Shown: positions 10,009 to 20,089 of the stretch, piece after piece
How positions within the stretch are numbered: the first letter of the stretch is position 1
Layout: every line of letters begins with the position of its first letter
NCBI GenBank assembly: GCA_913049785.1
Contig: CAJWXP010000001.1
Coordinates: 44,956 to 108,955, forward strand
Direction of reading: 5' to 3'
Origin: an uncultured Dehalococcoidia bacterium
GTDB taxonomy: Bacteria; Chloroflexota; Dehalococcoidia; Lucifugimonadales; UBA1127
Length of the DNA: 64,000 nucleotides
Position numbers and translations under genes: made by a program
Notes under the pieces: model-generated
Told to the model about the DNA's origin: nothing
Databases searched by the model: none
Seen by the model: only the letters and a program-made list of their open reading frames with translations

Positions 10009-10671
10009 ATGAAGCTCTTTTCACGAAGCTCAGTGGATGGTCACATTTCTCAGGAAATAGTTTCCGCTTTTCTTGATGGTGCGCTCAGCACGAAAGAGAT
10101 GAGCAGGGTTGACCATCATATGACATCGTGTGAAGTCTGCGTCCAGGAAGCAGACGAGCTACGTTCCGTGGTAAGCGTCCTCCGTGCGATGCCCACCGTT
10201 CCCGCACCCAGGAGCTTCGCCATCCCCGTGCCCGCCAGGGCATGGGTACCGGAGCCTTCCCGCCCATGGTGGTCACCTGTACCTCTGGTGGGCCTACGTG
10301 CCGCAGCCGCTGGAGCAGCCATTGCACTGGCGATTGTGTTCGCCGGGGACCTCTCTGGAAACCTTGGCTCCTCTCCTGACGTGCCGATTCAGGTCGGACT
10401 GGCAGAGCCCGCTGCTGTGATCATCAGTGGAACCCCAGCAGGCGCTGAGAAGTCCTTGCCGTTGGGTGAGGATATCGTTGTGGATGCTGGAACATCAGCC
10501 GCCGTTGAGAACACTGCCGATACATTCAGCTCAGCTGACATCCAGCCAAGCCTTGTAACGGATGACGGGTTCTCGTTGGGCCTCTGGCCACTAGAACTAG
10601 GTCTGTTGATCCTAGTAGTGGCGCTTGGTGGCTTTAACTTCATCCTTCGCCGCCGTTCTTCCTCCCTGTAA
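10009..10671 (+). CDS. Anti-sigma factor with zinc-finger (zf-HC2) N-terminus and C-terminal TM helix
   Basis: Motif VDHHMTSCEVCVQEADELR directly downstream of the ECF sigma; C-terminal hydrophobic segment. Confidence 0.8.
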   Translation: MKLFSRSSVDGHISQEIVSAFLDGALSTKEMSRVDHHMTSCEVCVQEADELRSVVSVLRAMPTVPAPRSFAIPVPARAWVPEPSRPWWSPVPLVGLRAAAAGAAIALAIVFAGDLSGNLGSSPDVPIQVGLAEPAAVIISGTPAGAEKSLPLGEDIVVDAGTSAAVENTADTFSSADIQPSLVTDDGFSLGLWPLELGLLILVVALGGFNFILRRRSSSL

Positions 10672-10765
10672 TCCTCTGTAACCTCTTCTGGGAACCTAAA
10701 ACCTCCTGCCGTCGTCCTTTGTCGTGAAGGGGACATCCCCAAACAACATTGCAGGAGGCATCATC

Positions 10766-11620
10766 ATGCACCACGTTCGTTTTCCTCGAGTATTTCTTGG
10801 ATTAGCCCTGGTAGCCGTTTTGGCGCTGGCTACTGCGTGCAGTAGCGACGACCCCTCAACACTATCGACCTCGACCAACCTTCCCGTTGGTGCACCTGCG
10901 GGCGTTGTGAGTGGCATTGATGGATTAGCCAGAGCATCTACAGGGCTTACGAGCGTAAGCTCGCAGCAAGCCGGGATATGGGTCAATGGAGTTGGAACGG
11001 TGGTCACAGAACCGAACATCACCAACTTGAGCCTTGGCGTAGAAGCCAGCGCATCCACGGTCACCCTAGCTCGCAACGAAGCTGCGACGGCCATGACGGC
11101 TATCGTCGCGTTTCTCACCTCCAACGGCGTAGCGGAGCGGGATATCCGTACTCAGTCATTCAACATATCCCCGCAGTACACCTTCAGGGAGAGGTTGGAA
11201 GATGGTTTCCGCACCAATGAACGCGTATTGACCGGATACCAGGTGACCAACACCGTATCTGTGAAAGTGCGTGAGCTTGACCAGACAGGGGCCATTTTGG
11301 ACGGCGTGGTCAAGGCTGGAGGAGACCTGATCAGGATCAATGGGATCAGCTTCACCGTCGACGACCCATCACCGCTAAAGGTCCAAGCTAGGGAACTGGC
11401 GGTTCAAGAGGCGATGAAGAAGGCGCAGGAGCTGGCCACCCTTGCTGGTGTGGGCCTGGGTCAGCTGATATTCATCTCTGAGACCAGCAGCACCCCTATC
11501 TTTAATCAGGTAGAGGCGCGAGGCGACTTTGCGCTGGCTGCCTCGTTTGCGGCCACTCCCATCAGCGCAGGAGAGACGCAGATCCAGGTCAGTGTCCAGG
11601 CGGTCTTCGCCATTCAGTAG
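10766..11620 (+). CDS. SIMPL-domain (DUF541) lipoprotein
   Basis: RBS AGGAGG; lipobox LALATACSSDD; GIWVNGVGTVVTEPNITNLSLGVEASA... typical of the SIMPL family. Confidence 0.85.
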   Translation: MHHVRFPRVFLGLALVAVLALATACSSDDPSTLSTSTNLPVGAPAGVVSGIDGLARASTGLTSVSSQQAGIWVNGVGTVVTEPNITNLSLGVEASASTVTLARNEAATAMTAIVAFLTSNGVAERDIRTQSFNISPQYTFRERLEDGFRTNERVLTGYQVTNTVSVKVRELDQTGAILDGVVKAGGDLIRINGISFTVDDPSPLKVQARELAVQEAMKKAQELATLAGVGLGQLIFISETSSTPIFNQVEARGDFALAASFAATPISAGETQIQVSVQAVFAIQ

Positions 11621-11670
11621 ACAAAGCGACGTGGATAACGATTCCTTCTCCTTGTTCAAAGTGTGGAAGA

Positions 11671-13599
11671 TCAGGGAGTTCTGTCTTCGGGCGTAGAATC
11701 GCCTTCTGCGCTGACAGGTTCCTCGTCTGCTTCCTCAGAGATCCCAGGGAACATGAACACCTTGGTCTCCTTACAGGCTTTCGTTGTACCACTACCCTTT
11801 TTGCCCTTGCCGCCTTCCACCTCATACCCTTCCAGCGTCTCCACCTCTTGGGCCAAGAACTGGTGGTAGTAGGTGGTGTACTCTCCCTTGTTCCGGAACC
11901 GCTTGTGCCGCCTATTATGGAGCCTACCCACAGTGACGCCCTGCACTCGAGCTACCGCCCGTACCAGAGCCCTCTCAAGCGTGTATGCGGAGGCCTCAGG
12001 GTCCGTGTGAGCGCCACCTTCAGGTTCAGGCACTACGGTGTCTATGATCTTCATCTCAAGGCCATCCATGGCGGTCAGTCGGAGGGAGTAGGCAGCATCT
12101 TCCGCCCGGCTATCGTCTCGATACAGCACAGACGCCGCAGCTTCCGGCGATACCGGCGCGTAGATCGCGCCTTCCAGCATCAGAATCCGGTCAGCAATGC
12201 TCAGCGCCAGGCCGCTTTCCCTGCCACCCTCGCTCAAGATGACCGCGACTGTCGGGACAGGGAGGTTGGCCATTGTTGCTATCGTCGTAGCTATGGCATG
12301 CCCCAGTCCCCCTTCTTCAGCCTCCAGCGTTTGGGCCGGGCCTGCAGAATCGATCAGGGTTATAAGGGGGATTCCGAACTTGACTGCCATGTGCATGGCG
12401 CGCTGGGCCTTACGGAACCCATCAGGCCCTATATACGGGCCCTGCGGCTCTCCTGCGGCTCTTGGGGTGCGCTGCTGCGCTATGACCATGACGCTGGCGC
12501 CGTACAGGTCACCTATACCGCATACGATGTTGGGGTCGTCAGACGTCAGGCGATCTCCGTGTATCTCCACGAACCCACCGAACACCCTTGATATGTAGTC
12601 GCGGGCGGTTGGCCGTTCCGGATGCCGCGAGCGCTGCACCGCCTCCCACGCGTCTATTGGGCCCTTGGGCTTCTGTTCACGGCCTCTGGGGCGAAGGAGC
12701 CGCACTTTGGTCCTCGCCGGCACCAGACGTCGCATGAGCGACGAAAGGGTGTCTCTCAGCTCTTCTCGATCGACTACGGCATCCAACATGCCATGCTTCA
12801 GGTGGGACTCGGCGGTGTGTGACTCTATCGGCAACGGCTGGTCCGCCATCTCCTGGAGGACGCGTAGGGGGGCAAAGCCCATCAGTGCGCCCGGCTCTGC
12901 CAGCAGCACGTCCGCCATGTTGGCAAAGCTGGCGTATGACTGGCCGGTAGTGGGGTTGGCGAAGACGGCGATATACGGCAGACCCTTCCTGTGGAGGGCG
13001 TTTACTGCTGTGGCAGTTTTGGCCATCTGCATCAGTGAGAGAGCCCCTTCTTGCAATCGAGCGCCACCGCTGGTGACGATGGCTATCAGTGGCAATCGTT
13101 TCTTGCTGGCCAGCTCACAGGCTAAGGCTACTTTTTCGCCTACGACGAGGCCCATGCTGCCGCCCAGGAAGCTGAAGTCCAGCGCTACGACTACCGTGGA
13201 TATGCCATCGATCTTGCACTGGCCTACCACGGCGGCTTCTGTAAGCCCGGTTGTCTTCTGTGCATCGAAGATACGGCTTCTGTATGCGACCTTGCTGCTG
13301 AATGCTAGGGGATCCAGAGAGGTGACGGTGCGGAACTTCTCCTTGAAACTCTTTGGGTCAGCAAGTAGCTGTATTCGCTCCCGAGCAGTGATGCTGTAGT
13401 GGAAGCGACAATTGGGGCATACGCGGGCCTGCTGGTACAGCTCTGACTCCAACAATGGAGCATCACATACCAGACAGTGCTCCTGGGCAAGCAAACTCTG
13501 ACCGCCGAGGTTCCCTCTGCGACCGAAAAGCACGCTGAGAACGTCTGTTAATCCCCTTGCCACTGTGTCCCCTTTGCGTTGCGTCTCACCTGATGCCAA
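11671..13599 (-). CDS. accDA: Acetyl-CoA carboxylase carboxyltransferase, fused beta-alpha (AccD-AccA)
   Basis: N-terminal zinc-finger HCLVCDAPLLESELYQQARVCPNC and AccD core (VTSGGARLQEGALSLMQMAKT), followed by AccA core (RPTARDYISRVFGGFVEIHGDR, ...VAVILSEGGRESGLALSIADRILML). Confidence 0.9.
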   Translation of the reverse strand: MASGETQRKGDTVARGLTDVLSVLFGRRGNLGGQSLLAQEHCLVCDAPLLESELYQQARVCPNCRFHYSITARERIQLLADPKSFKEKFRTVTSLDPLAFSSKVAYRSRIFDAQKTTGLTEAAVVGQCKIDGISTVVVALDFSFLGGSMGLVVGEKVALACELASKKRLPLIAIVTSGGARLQEGALSLMQMAKTATAVNALHRKGLPYIAVFANPTTGQSYASFANMADVLLAEPGALMGFAPLRVLQEMADQPLPIESHTAESHLKHGMLDAVVDREELRDTLSSLMRRLVPARTKVRLLRPRGREQKPKGPIDAWEAVQRSRHPERPTARDYISRVFGGFVEIHGDRLTSDDPNIVCGIGDLYGASVMVIAQQRTPRAAGEPQGPYIGPDGFRKAQRAMHMAVKFGIPLITLIDSAGPAQTLEAEEGGLGHAIATTIATMANLPVPTVAVILSEGGRESGLALSIADRILMLEGAIYAPVSPEAAASVLYRDDSRAEDAAYSLRLTAMDGLEMKIIDTVVPEPEGGAHTDPEASAYTLERALVRAVARVQGVTVGRLHNRRHKRFRNKGEYTTYYHQFLAQEVETLEGYEVEGGKGKKGSGTTKACKETKVFMFPGISEEADEEPVSAEGDSTPEDRTP

Positions 13600-13641
13600 C
13601 GCTAGCCACTTGTTTCTATGACGACTGTCAAACCTATCGGG

Positions 13642-16305
13642 TTAGCCGGGTGTTATGACTTCCCGTGACTTGCCGGGGTCTCCTGGCCCCACGATCCCCT
13701 TGTCCTCAAGGTGATCCAGCAGGCTCGACGCCTTTGCGTACCCGATGCCGAGTTTGCGCTGCAACAACGATGCTGATATGCGGTTGTGCTTGATAGCCAG
13801 ACTCTGGGCATCCTGTAGCAGTACGTCTTCTTCGTCCTCGGAGTCAGCCGGAGCCAGATCGACTTGTACCGTAGGCAGGATCTTGCCTTTTTGCTTCTGC
13901 CAGAAGGACACGATGCTGTCCACTTCTTCGTCGGAGATGTACGTGCCCTGAACGCGTTTGGGCTTAGGCGCGTTGGTGGGCATGAAGAGCATATCACCAC
14001 GACCCAGCAGCTTCTCAGCACCTGCGCCGTCCAACACGGTCCGGGAGTCCACTTGCGACGATACAGCGAAGCTTGCTCTGCTTGGGAAGTTCGCTTTGAT
14101 GAGTCCTGTCAGCACATCGACAGAAGGTCGCTGCGTGGCTACTACCAGGTGGATACCTGTTGCGCGGCCAAGCTGCGCCAAACGACAGAGGGCCCATTCC
14201 ACGTCTGCTGGAGAGGTCATCATCAGGTCCGCAAGCTCGTCGATGACCAGCATCAGATACGGGATGCGGTCCTCTTGTTTGGACATTTTGGCGTTATAGA
14301 CCTGGATGTTCCGTGCACCCTGGGCTTCGAAGCGCTTGTATCGAGACTGCATCTCGGCGATGAGCGCATGGAGGGCGGGCACTGCCTGGTCCGCTTCTAC
14401 CAGGACTGGCCCAGCAAGGTGAGGCAACCCGTTGTACGCGGTCAGCTCAACGCGCTTTGGGTCAACCAGGTACATCTGAAGCTCAAGGGGCGTCAATTGC
14501 ATCATCAATGAGCAGATGATGGTGTTTATACAGACACTCTTGCCGCTGCCGGTTGCGCCCGCAATCAGGAGGTGTGGCATATCCGCAAGGTCTGTGATGA
14601 CCGGCTCTCCGCCACTGCCTAAGCCAAGGGCAACCGGTAGTTTGGCCTTGGCCTGAAGCGTCTGGAATGCGCTGCTCTCGAGGATGGTTCGAAGGGCGAC
14701 TACTTCTCTGCGGGCGTTGGGCACTTCAAGCCCAACAAAGGACTCTCCCGGCACCGGGGCCTCAAACCGCAAACTAGGGGCAGCCAGCGCCAGCGCCAGG
14801 TCCTTTTCCCTTGCGAGGATGTGGTCCACCTTGACCCGGGTCTTCTCTTCTATGCGACTGCTAATCAGCTTACCGTCTTCGCCTCGGGCTTGAGAGCCGT
14901 CAGGGTTGCGCTCCTTGACCTCCCGATAACGTCGCACCCAACCTGGGACAAGGCCGTATTGGGTGACCACGGGGCCGGGCCTGATCTCCTTGACGGTGAC
15001 CTCGATGCTGTATTCGCTGAGGGTCTGTTCAATGAGCCTGGCGACGGCCTGATGCTCTTCTTCCGAGACGTCGCGATGTTCTCCGACCTTTAGCAGGTCC
15101 AGAGGAGGCACTGCCCAACTGGATTTGGAGGAGGTGATCGTCCCGCCACTACGGGCTTCCTTGCTGCTGAGGTCTATCATCACAGGCAGCGGTGCGTTAG
15201 CGGCGAGTTCATCTTCCAGGTCATCGTTTTCTTCGATTTCGATCGCGGTGGGCTTGTCTTCCGGTTCCGCTTCACCCTTAACCGTTAATACAGCCTCGAT
15301 GTCTTCGGGCGATACTTCTTCAACTTCCGGATACGATTCCTCTTCGTCGACCTCGTCTTCGTCCTCAAGTGCAGGTATGTCTTCATACTCGTCAGCTTCA
15401 TCATCCTCTTCATCCTGCAGCCACGGTGGGAGGGTTTGGGCACCCATAGGCGGCGCAGCCACATCAACAGCGACGTCCGGCTCAGCAATTGCGACATTTC
15501 CAGCCTCAAGGGGCTCGTAGGCGAAGGCGATTGCTGGTTCTGGGTATGTATCGACTTCTGACTTGCTTCGACTGAACCGTTGTCGAACCGACCGGATGGC
15601 CAGGGCTGTTCCTGTAGTGACCCACGCCAGGAGGATCAGGTGGGCGGGATAGCGGCGATAGAGCGCTAACGTCCTTTGTGCTAGTCGCCATGTCTTCTGC
15701 CCCATCGACACGAACCTTACCCTGATGAGCTTAACGCCGGCACCGAGGCGCTGAGAGCCCCCTGTGGAGCGCATACCTGTCCAGACGCCGAGTTGCTGTG
15801 CAACGTCAGATGCCTGACCAAGCAGTCGCAACGTCGTTTGAGGTGCGCTCACCGCCAGCGACAGGGCGAAGATGGCGGCTATGCGAAGAATTCCCCCTGC
15901 GGCCGTAGGCCCAATGACGTTCTCGCCGAAGGTCCCGCCGAAATGGGGCTGGGATAGCTGCAATGAGCCTGCAACCACCGGCAACAGGATGAGTCCTGCA
16001 AGGAACACGTTGCCTTTGTGGGCGATAAGGGATGGACGGCTCCAGAGGGCAAGCCCTGAGATCACTACCCAGGCGCAAATCGCTATCACGGAGTATTGCA
16101 GTGATGACCAAAGCGATTCTCTGGCGGATTGGATCGGAGCCCACCATGTCGCCACAGCTACAATCCCCGCTACAGATACGAGGGTCGCCAGGGCGAGGAT
16201 GAACTGCAGTTTCCGGCCGGATTTCGCTTCGCGCCTCCCAATGAAGGGTATAGGGATACCAAAGAGGGTAAAGTGCCAGCTTTGGTTGTCTTGTGCGTCT
16301 AACAT
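13642..16305 (-). CDS. ftsK: FtsK/SpoIIIE-family DNA translocase
   Basis: N-terminal TM segments, acidic linker, Walker A HLLIAGATGSGKSVCINTII, LMLVIDELADLMM, C-terminal gamma winged helix (ISASLLQRKLGIGYAKASSLLDHLEDKGIVGP). Confidence 0.95.
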   Translation of the reverse strand: MLDAQDNQSWHFTLFGIPIPFIGRREAKSGRKLQFILALATLVSVAGIVAVATWWAPIQSARESLWSSLQYSVIAICAWVVISGLALWSRPSLIAHKGNVFLAGLILLPVVAGSLQLSQPHFGGTFGENVIGPTAAGGILRIAAIFALSLAVSAPQTTLRLLGQASDVAQQLGVWTGMRSTGGSQRLGAGVKLIRVRFVSMGQKTWRLAQRTLALYRRYPAHLILLAWVTTGTALAIRSVRQRFSRSKSEVDTYPEPAIAFAYEPLEAGNVAIAEPDVAVDVAAPPMGAQTLPPWLQDEEDDEADEYEDIPALEDEDEVDEEESYPEVEEVSPEDIEAVLTVKGEAEPEDKPTAIEIEENDDLEDELAANAPLPVMIDLSSKEARSGGTITSSKSSWAVPPLDLLKVGEHRDVSEEEHQAVARLIEQTLSEYSIEVTVKEIRPGPVVTQYGLVPGWVRRYREVKERNPDGSQARGEDGKLISSRIEEKTRVKVDHILAREKDLALALAAPSLRFEAPVPGESFVGLEVPNARREVVALRTILESSAFQTLQAKAKLPVALGLGSGGEPVITDLADMPHLLIAGATGSGKSVCINTIICSLMMQLTPLELQMYLVDPKRVELTAYNGLPHLAGPVLVEADQAVPALHALIAEMQSRYKRFEAQGARNIQVYNAKMSKQEDRIPYLMLVIDELADLMMTSPADVEWALCRLAQLGRATGIHLVVATQRPSVDVLTGLIKANFPSRASFAVSSQVDSRTVLDGAGAEKLLGRGDMLFMPTNAPKPKRVQGTYISDEEVDSIVSFWQKQKGKILPTVQVDLAPADSEDEEDVLLQDAQSLAIKHNRISASLLQRKLGIGYAKASSLLDHLEDKGIVGPGDPGKSREVITPG

Positions 16306-16404
16306 GACTGTGCCCTCAAGAGGATAGCCATTGGAGTAGAAGGTGGTGGCACCGTGGCTACATTTACTAAACGCGTGAGGCGCGCATGAGGTTCCCTGAT
16401 TTGG

Positions 16405-18195
16405 CTACACCGGGGAAATTACGACCAATACTACGGGGCGTCGACCTGTCTTATCCCGCAGGAACTTGCCAAGCACATCGGACGTTCGCTGCTTGAGCGC
16501 ATTTTCCGGTTGGTCCTGATCCCATTGCTGCTGGCCCAGCACTTCCTTCAACCGCTGACACGCCAGATCCATGATCTCTTCGTGGTCCTCAGGTGCTTCA
16601 AACCCATGGGTGGTCACAGTCGGTGTTCCCTTGAGATCCCCGGTAATCGTGTCAAGCGCAAGGGCGACGACGATCACGCCGTCTCGGCCCAGCGATTGGC
16701 GGTCTTTGAACACGCTGTTGGACGGGTCCCAGAGTCTACGACCTAGAACGAATATGTGCCCGGCAGGGATCCGATCAACGACTGCTGCTTCTTGGTCGTT
16801 CAGCTCAAGGATATCGCCGTCTTCCATGACGAAAATGTGATCTTCCGGCATTCCCATTTTAAACGCGATGCCGGCGTGGGCGACCAGGTGCCGATACTCG
16901 CCGTGGATAGGGACGAAGAAGCGGGGCTTGATCATACGGAGCATGAGCTTGAGCTCTTCCTGGCTGGCATGGCCGTGAACGTGCACTGTGGCGTTCTTGG
17001 CATGGAGCACGCGGGTCCCCTGCCGGAGGAGGTTGTCTATCGTCTTGTTGATGAGACCCTCGTTGCCAGGGATTGGCGAAGCTGAGAACACGATGGTGTC
17101 GCCTTCCGCCAGTGTGATATCGCGATGGTCATGGTTGGCTACTCGGGAGAGCGCGGATGTAGGCTCGCCCTGGGCACCGGTCATGATGATGACCGTCTTC
17201 TCCATAGGGAGGCCAGCCAGGCTCTCCCAGGGGACGATCACGCCGTCGGGGACGTCCATGTAGCCCATCTGTTGGGCCATAGCCAAGTTATTGACCATGC
17301 TCCTGCCCACCACGGCCACCTTGCGTCCAGCTCTGTCAGCGGCGTTGGCTATCTGTTGGATACGGGCGATGAGTGATGCGAACGTGGCCACCATCACCCG
17401 TCCCGGGGCCTCGGCAATGATGCGCTCTAGGTTTTCGTCGAGGACCGCTTCGGAGGGTGTGTACCCCTCCATCTCCGCATAGGTGGAATCGGCAAGGAGG
17501 AGCGTGACGCCTTCGATGCCAAGCTCCGCCAATCGAGCGAAGTCCGTGGGCTTCTTGTCGACGGGGGTGTGATCGAACTTGAAATCGCCGGTGTGCACCA
17601 CCAGCCCGATGGGTGTGTGGATTGCGATGCCCATAGCGTCCGGGATGCTGTGGCAGACACGGAAGAACTCAGCCTGGAATACACCGAAGTTGAAGACCTC
17701 TCCAGGCTCTATCTGATGAAGCTCCGATGCAGTGAGGAGCCGGTGCTCCTTGAGCTTGACCTGGATGAGGCCGTGGGCAAGCCTCGGGGCATAGACGGGC
17801 ACGTTCAATCTGGGAAGTACGAAGGGGATTGCTCCTGTGTGGTCCTCATGGCCGTGGGTTATGAGAATGGCGCGAACCTTTTCTCGGTTCTCCATGAGGT
17901 AGTCAGTGTTGGCGATGACTAGGTCTACCCCGGGCATGTCCTCTTCAGGAAACATGACGCCAGCGTCCACGATGATGATGTCATCACCGAACTCCAGGGC
18001 CATCATGTTCTTGCCGATTTCGCCAAGTCCACCCAAGGGGACAATACGGAGCTTTCCAGGTGTAACGGTGGTGAATTGGCCTGCGCGCCCCGTGCGAACG
18101 AGAGGCTCAGGAACGGGGTTGTCCTGGGTGTCGTTATCTGTAGCTTGGTCTGGAGAGTCGTCTGACCGTTTTAACCAGCGTCCTACTTGTTGCAT
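16405..18195 (-). CDS. rnj: Ribonuclease J
   Basis: Metallo-beta-lactamase motif ILITHGHEDHTGAIPFVL, LGGLGEIGKNMMALEF, VHGHASQEELKLMLRMIKPRFFVPIHGEYRHL. Confidence 0.95.
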   Translation of the reverse strand: MQQVGRWLKRSDDSPDQATDNDTQDNPVPEPLVRTGRAGQFTTVTPGKLRIVPLGGLGEIGKNMMALEFGDDIIIVDAGVMFPEEDMPGVDLVIANTDYLMENREKVRAILITHGHEDHTGAIPFVLPRLNVPVYAPRLAHGLIQVKLKEHRLLTASELHQIEPGEVFNFGVFQAEFFRVCHSIPDAMGIAIHTPIGLVVHTGDFKFDHTPVDKKPTDFARLAELGIEGVTLLLADSTYAEMEGYTPSEAVLDENLERIIAEAPGRVMVATFASLIARIQQIANAADRAGRKVAVVGRSMVNNLAMAQQMGYMDVPDGVIVPWESLAGLPMEKTVIIMTGAQGEPTSALSRVANHDHRDITLAEGDTIVFSASPIPGNEGLINKTIDNLLRQGTRVLHAKNATVHVHGHASQEELKLMLRMIKPRFFVPIHGEYRHLVAHAGIAFKMGMPEDHIFVMEDGDILELNDQEAAVVDRIPAGHIFVLGRRLWDPSNSVFKDRQSLGRDGVIVVALALDTITGDLKGTPTVTTHGFEAPEDHEEIMDLACQRLKEVLGQQQWDQDQPENALKQRTSDVLGKFLRDKTGRRPVVLVVISPV

Positions 18196-18282
18196 CTAAG
18201 AAGTTCGAGCCTCGATAGTCTCTAGATTGCCGTAATCGCATGTCTAACCTGTGTCTATCTTACACTCGATGTGGTTGGCTGA

Positions 18283-18900
18283 CTACAGCATGGTGAGTTG
18301 CTCAGGCTGTGGGGGCTCCTCAGCAACGTTTTCTTCTGCTAAGGACTCAGTCTGAATAAGCTGGAGCAACACTGGCAGTTTCCGCATATCCTCTTCCAAA
18401 ACATGGCGTAGATTGCCCTGGTGAAGCGCCGCTGCTGGGTGGTACATGGGGAATATGTAGCGATGCCCCCAGAGTCGAGGTTGGCCGTGGACCTTGGAGA
18501 TGGTCTCCTGGGGTAGGAACCGTATAAGGGAGAACCGCCCCAGAGTCACAATGACTTTAGGGTCTATCAATCGAATCTGCTGATCAAGGTACTTGCGACA
18601 GGCTTTGATCTCCTCCGGGAGCGGGTCACGGTTGTTGGGAGGCCTACACTTCACCACGTTGGCGATGTACACGTCTGGCCTGGACAGGCCGATCAGGCCA
18701 AGGAGGTCGTCCAACAATTTGCCGGAAGGGCCCACAAACGGGCGCCCTTGCTGGTCCTCATGGAACCCTGGGCCTTCTCCAATGAACAGGATGTCTGATG
18801 TTTCCGAACCTTCGCCTGGAACGCTGAAGGTGCGAGTCTCACAGAGCCTGCAGTCAGTGCAGACTGCTACCGCTTGTTCTAATGCTTTGATGGTGTCCAT
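18283..18900 (-). CDS. Uracil-DNA glycosylase, family 4
   Basis: CTDCRLCETRTFSVPGEGSETSDILFIGEGPGFHEDQQGRPFVGPSGKLLD and MYHPAAAL motifs. Confidence 0.92.
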   Translation of the reverse strand: MDTIKALEQAVAVCTDCRLCETRTFSVPGEGSETSDILFIGEGPGFHEDQQGRPFVGPSGKLLDDLLGLIGLSRPDVYIANVVKCRPPNNRDPLPEEIKACRKYLDQQIRLIDPKVIVTLGRFSLIRFLPQETISKVHGQPRLWGHRYIFPMYHPAAALHQGNLRHVLEEDMRKLPVLLQLIQTESLAEENVAEEPPQPEQLTML

Positions 18901-19084
18901 TGACCCTCCGTGCCACCCTGTTTGCAGCGGAATCTTAGCATGGTGTCAGAAGGCGCAGTCAATGGGGATTCAGGACTGCTCTTGCCGTAAATCCAGGGAG
19001 ATAAAACGAAAATTCAGAGTTGCGAAATCCGTAATAAACCCATAGACTATCTTGCTTGGCCAATAAAATGTATACATAAATACG

Positions 19085-20089
19085 ATGTTACCTGACCAGA
19101 GAGGAGTCGGAACGTTGATCACAACAGTAGTAGGAAATTATCCGAAGATCGGGACGGGCACCAAAACCCCTAACCTTCGGACAGCAATCAGCCGCGGCGA
19201 CCGTGGAGAGATGACGCCGGAGCAAATCCAGGGCGTAAGGGCCGAAGTCACCGCGGAGGTCATCAGTGACCAGATACAGGCAGGCATAGACCTGGTAACG
19301 GACGGCCTGATCCGATGGGACGATGGCCAGACCTATCTGGCACGAGCGATCAGCGGATTTTCCTTCACAGGATTGATCCGATACTTCGATACGAACACCT
19401 ACTTCCGACAGCCAGTGGTGGACGGCTTGCTCAAGTGGTCTGCACCCATCACGGTTGCTGACTACGAGTTCGCAGCCGCTAACAGCTCCAAGCCAGTCAA
19501 AGCGGTACTAACAGGCCCGTACACGTTGGCTCGACTCTCCAAGGATCAGAAGTACCACGATCAAAAGAAGTTGGTGCTTGACCTGGCGGAGGTGCTGAAC
19601 CAGGAAGCAAAAGCACTTCAGAAAGCCGGGGCTACGGTGATCCAGTTCGATGAGCCAGCCATCCTCAAGCACAAAGATGAATTCCCACTGTTCCAAGAGG
19701 CAATGGACCGCTTGACCAAGGGCCTCAAACCCACGTTGGCCCTGTACACCTACTTCGATGACATTTCTGGCGTGTATCCGGCGTTTTTGAAGCTGCCGTT
19801 CCAGATATTCGGCCTCGACTATGTTATGGGGAAGGCCAACTGGGATGTGGTAACAGAAGTACCGTCCGATGTGTCCTTGGGGCTCGGTGTGGTCAATGCC
19901 AGGAACACAAAGATGGAGACTGAAGCGGAGATCGGGGATGCTATCAAACGCATCGCGCCAATAGTGCCCTCGGACAGACTCTACATAAATCCAAATTGCG
20001 GCCTGGAATTCCTGCCCCGAGAAACCGCTTACCAGAAGCTGGTGCGCATGGTTGAGGGCGCGAAGAAGGTAGCGGAGGTAACAGCATGA
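19085..20089 (+). CDS. MetE-like (cobalamin-independent methionine synthase family) barrel protein 1, lacking HxC zinc motif
   Basis: TTVVGNYPKIGTGTKTPNLRTAI..., VKAVLTGPYTLARLS, VIQFDEPAI, INPNCGLEFLPRETAYQKL; corresponding HxC position reads LYTYFDD. Confidence 0.85.
   Translation: MLPDQRGVGTLITTVVGNYPKIGTGTKTPNLRTAISRGDRGEMTPEQIQGVRAEVTAEVISDQIQAGIDLVTDGLIRWDDGQTYLARAISGFSFTGLIRYFDTNTYFRQPVVDGLLKWSAPITVADYEFAAANSSKPVKAVLTGPYTLARLSKDQKYHDQKKLVLDLAEVLNQEAKALQKAGATVIQFDEPAILKHKDEFPLFQEAMDRLTKGLKPTLALYTYFDDISGVYPAFLKLPFQIFGLDYVMGKANWDVVTEVPSDVSLGLGVVNARNTKMETEAEIGDAIKRIAPIVPSDRLYINPNCGLEFLPRETAYQKLVRMVEGAKKVAEVTA

Noticed and set aside
15140-15420. Acid-rich repetitive stretch in ftsK (Glu/Asp runs) as a possible repeat element
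   Set aside because: FtsK proteins commonly have long low-complexity linkers between membrane and motor domains; no exact repeat unit.
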